From NCBI GenBank assembly GCA_900556675.1, contig USQE01000003.1, positions 1 to 23,124 on the forward strand: a DNA stretch of 23,124 nucleotides, read 5' to 3'. Position numbers and translations under genes: made by a program. Origin of the DNA: an uncultured Collinsella sp. (GTDB lineage Bacteria; Actinomycetota; Coriobacteriia; Coriobacteriales; Coriobacteriaceae). The notes beneath the pieces are model-generated. The model had not been told where the DNA came from. It did no database searches and saw nothing but the letters and a program-made list of their open reading frames with translations. Shown here in pieces: positions 21,721 to 23,124 of the stretch (position 1 is its first letter; each line of letters begins with the position of its first letter).

Positions 21721-22452
21721 ATGTCCGAAGGCTGGAACATCTTGGTGGATGACGAGCCTCACATTAGGGCTGAGCTACGCTATCTGTTGGAAAAGGATAC
21801 GCGTGTAGGTCAGATTGCCGAAGCGGGCAATGTCACCGAAGCCGTGGAGTCGATTCTGTCGAACAAGCCCGACGTGCTGTTTTTAGACATTACCATGCCC
21901 GGTCGCTCGGGAATTGAGCTTGCCGAGACGCTGCAGAACCTAAAGACGCCGCCAGTCGTGGTGTTTGTGACGGCATTTGCCGAGTATGCGGCTGATGCCT
22001 ATAACCTCGATGCTGTCGATTACATCGTCAAACCGGTCGAGGATGCCCGCTTGTCAAAGGCACTCGACAAGATCGAGACCGTCCTGGGCGCTCGCCGTGT
22101 CGTCCATGCTCCGCGCCAGCCTTTGCGCCTGACGGTGGATCGTGGGGGCAAAAGGGTGTTCATTCCCGTGGCGGATGTCTGCTACTTTGAGGCGCGCGCC
22201 GATTTTTGCAACGCCGTCTGCGCCGAGGGAACATACCTGATCAATGAGTCGATTTCCTCGCTCGAGCGGCGCCTGGCCTCCGAGGGCTTTATCCGTGTCC
22301 ACCGCAGTTATCTGGTCAATTTGGAAGACGTGCATAATGTCGAGATCGGTTCCACGGGTCTTATGGAGCTCAGGCTCGATCGCGTAACCTCGACGGTGCC
22401 TGTGTCCCGTCGTCGCGCAGCCGAGGTCAAGGCGCACTTGGGGCTTGCGTAG
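21721..22452 (+). CDS. LytTR-family response regulator
   Basis: A 243-residue DNA-binding regulator. The receiver domain has the acidic pair in VDDEPH, the phospho-acceptor Asp56 in LFLDITMPG, Thr84 in VTAFAEYA and Lys104 in IVKPVED. The LytTR DNA-binding domain starts near residue 135 (LTVDRGGKRVFIPVADVCYFEA) and includes FIRVHRSYLVNLEDV. It is the natural partner of the histidine kinase upstream. LytTR proteins bind imperfect direct repeats; I see no clear pair in the nearby promoters, so targets are unknown. Confidence 0.94.
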   Translation: MSEGWNILVDDEPHIRAELRYLLEKDTRVGQIAEAGNVTEAVESILSNKPDVLFLDITMPGRSGIELAETLQNLKTPPVVVFVTAFAEYAADAYNLDAVDYIVKPVEDARLSKALDKIETVLGARRVVHAPRQPLRLTVDRGGKRVFIPVADVCYFEARADFCNAVCAEGTYLINESISSLERRLASEGFIRVHRSYLVNLEDVHNVEIGSTGLMELRLDRVTSTVPVSRRRAAEVKAHLGLA

Positions 22453-22474
22453 GCAGTCTGCATATCATCGTTTA

Positions 22475-22505
22475 CCGCCGCAGGTTTGGCATGACCGTGC
22501 GGTGG
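22475..22505 (+). terminator. Possible weak terminator after the response regulator
   Basis: CCGCCGCA at 22475-22482 pairs with TGCGGTGG at 22498-22505 with one wobble. No T run follows, so read-through to the next gene is likely. Confidence 0.3.
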
Positions 22506-22544
22506 GCATAATGGGTGACATCGAATGAAATCGAAAGGATCATT

Positions 22545-23124
22545 ATGCCCGCGCTCATTACGCATCATCTGTTTGGCGAGGAAAGCATCGACCGTCTTCC
22601 GCAGGGCGTTATTACGTCCGATGAGGAGCGCATCGCCTTTATCCTGGGCAACCAGGGTCCCGACCCATTCTTCTTCCACATGCTCACGCCGCGCATTTCC
22701 GACTGTACATCGCTTGCTCAGGTCATGCACCGCTCGCGCATGTCGCGCCAGTTCTCGTGTCTGCGCGACGGCGTGTCGCGACTGCAGCCGCGCGATGCCA
22801 ATCTGGGTCGCGCCTTTGCGCTGGGCCTGCTGTCGCACTATGTGCTCGATCGCAATGCCCATCCCTTTGTCTACGAGCAGCAGTTTGGCATTGTAGATTC
22901 CGCCCCCGAGCTCGAGTCTTCGGGCAGCCAAGTTCACGCCGTGCTCGAAAGCGACCTGGACGTGCTGATGCTGCAGCTGCATGCTGCTTCTCTGGGTCTG
23001 CCCTTCCTGCCCGTTCGTCTGATGCAGGGCTCCGGCCTGACCAAGTACTGGGGCATCAGCAAGGAGCAGCGCGCCGAGATGCCCAGCGTGGACAACGACA
23101 AGTACGTGATGGTGGACAACCCCT
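22545..23124 (+). CDS. Zinc-dependent phospholipase C-like protein (N-terminal part, runs off the window)
   Basis: The 193 visible codons match the zinc-dependent phospholipase C domain found in many gut bacteria: PALITHHLFGEESI, then FILGNQGPDPFFFHML, and AFALGLLSHYVLDRNAHPFVYEQ. The repeated histidines and aspartates are likely metal ligands. No signal peptide is seen, so it may be cytoplasmic, and actual phospholipase activity is uncertain; such proteins often have no known substrate. AAAGGA lies five bases before the ATG. It follows the LytTR regulator by 92 bp in the same direction. The C-terminal end is not in the window. Confidence 0.85.
   Translation, partial: MPALITHHLFGEESIDRLPQGVITSDEERIAFILGNQGPDPFFFHMLTPRISDCTSLAQVMHRSRMSRQFSCLRDGVSRLQPRDANLGRAFALGLLSHYVLDRNAHPFVYEQQFGIVDSAPELESSGSQVHAVLESDLDVLMLQLHAASLGLPFLPVRLMQGSGLTKYWGISKEQRAEMPSVDNDKYVMVDNP

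Overview
The window looks like a chromosomal segment of a gut Coriobacteriia bacterium, most likely Collinsella or a close relative. The basis is the high-GC coding style, the mix of genes (mannose-family PTS, a large Fe-S/FAD oxidoreductase, a DUF5692-like membrane protein, carbamate kinase, LytS/LytTR regulation) and strong Shine-Dalgarno motifs. No 16S rRNA or species marker is present, so this is inference.

Left part (1-4943, mostly minus strand). The window opens inside the N-terminus of an MmeI-like restriction-modification protein, which a roughly 320-bp non-coding stretch separates from tRNA-Arg(CCT). That stretch holds two long hairpins and a tandem 10-mer. A mannose-family PTS operon follows (IIAB, IIC, IID, then a DUF956/ManO protein). 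It has its own promoter and a terminator-like hairpin before the last gene. Two copies of a ~69-bp palindromic repeat lie 8-10 bp downstream of the ManO and hypA stop codons.

Middle part (4514-9837). hypA and a 925-residue Fe-S/FAD/NAD(P)H oxidoreductase run leftward. Divergent from them are a TetR regulator and a nine-helix DUF5692-like protein. The intergenic region carries two TTGAC-N5-GTCAA operators, so the locus looks like one TetR-controlled redox module.

Mobile and accessory part (9928-14222). A complete IS3-family element with a -1 frameshift site is followed by a degenerate 84-bp tandem repeat and a DUF4143-type ATPase with three upstream 17-bp direct repeats. Next is a two-gene operon of a DUF3830 protein and an unknown helical protein.

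Right part (14825-23124). This holds carbamate kinase with a strong terminator, a membrane-anchored C39-like cysteine peptidase on the opposite strand, an APC permease followed by a metal-dependent amidohydrolase, a LytS-type histidine kinase with its LytTR response regulator, and the start of a zinc-dependent phospholipase C-like protein. The permease and amidohydrolase suggest import and hydrolysis of an amino-acid-like or cyclic amide compound. Carbamate kinase could recover ATP if a carbamoyltransferase exists elsewhere; none is in the window.
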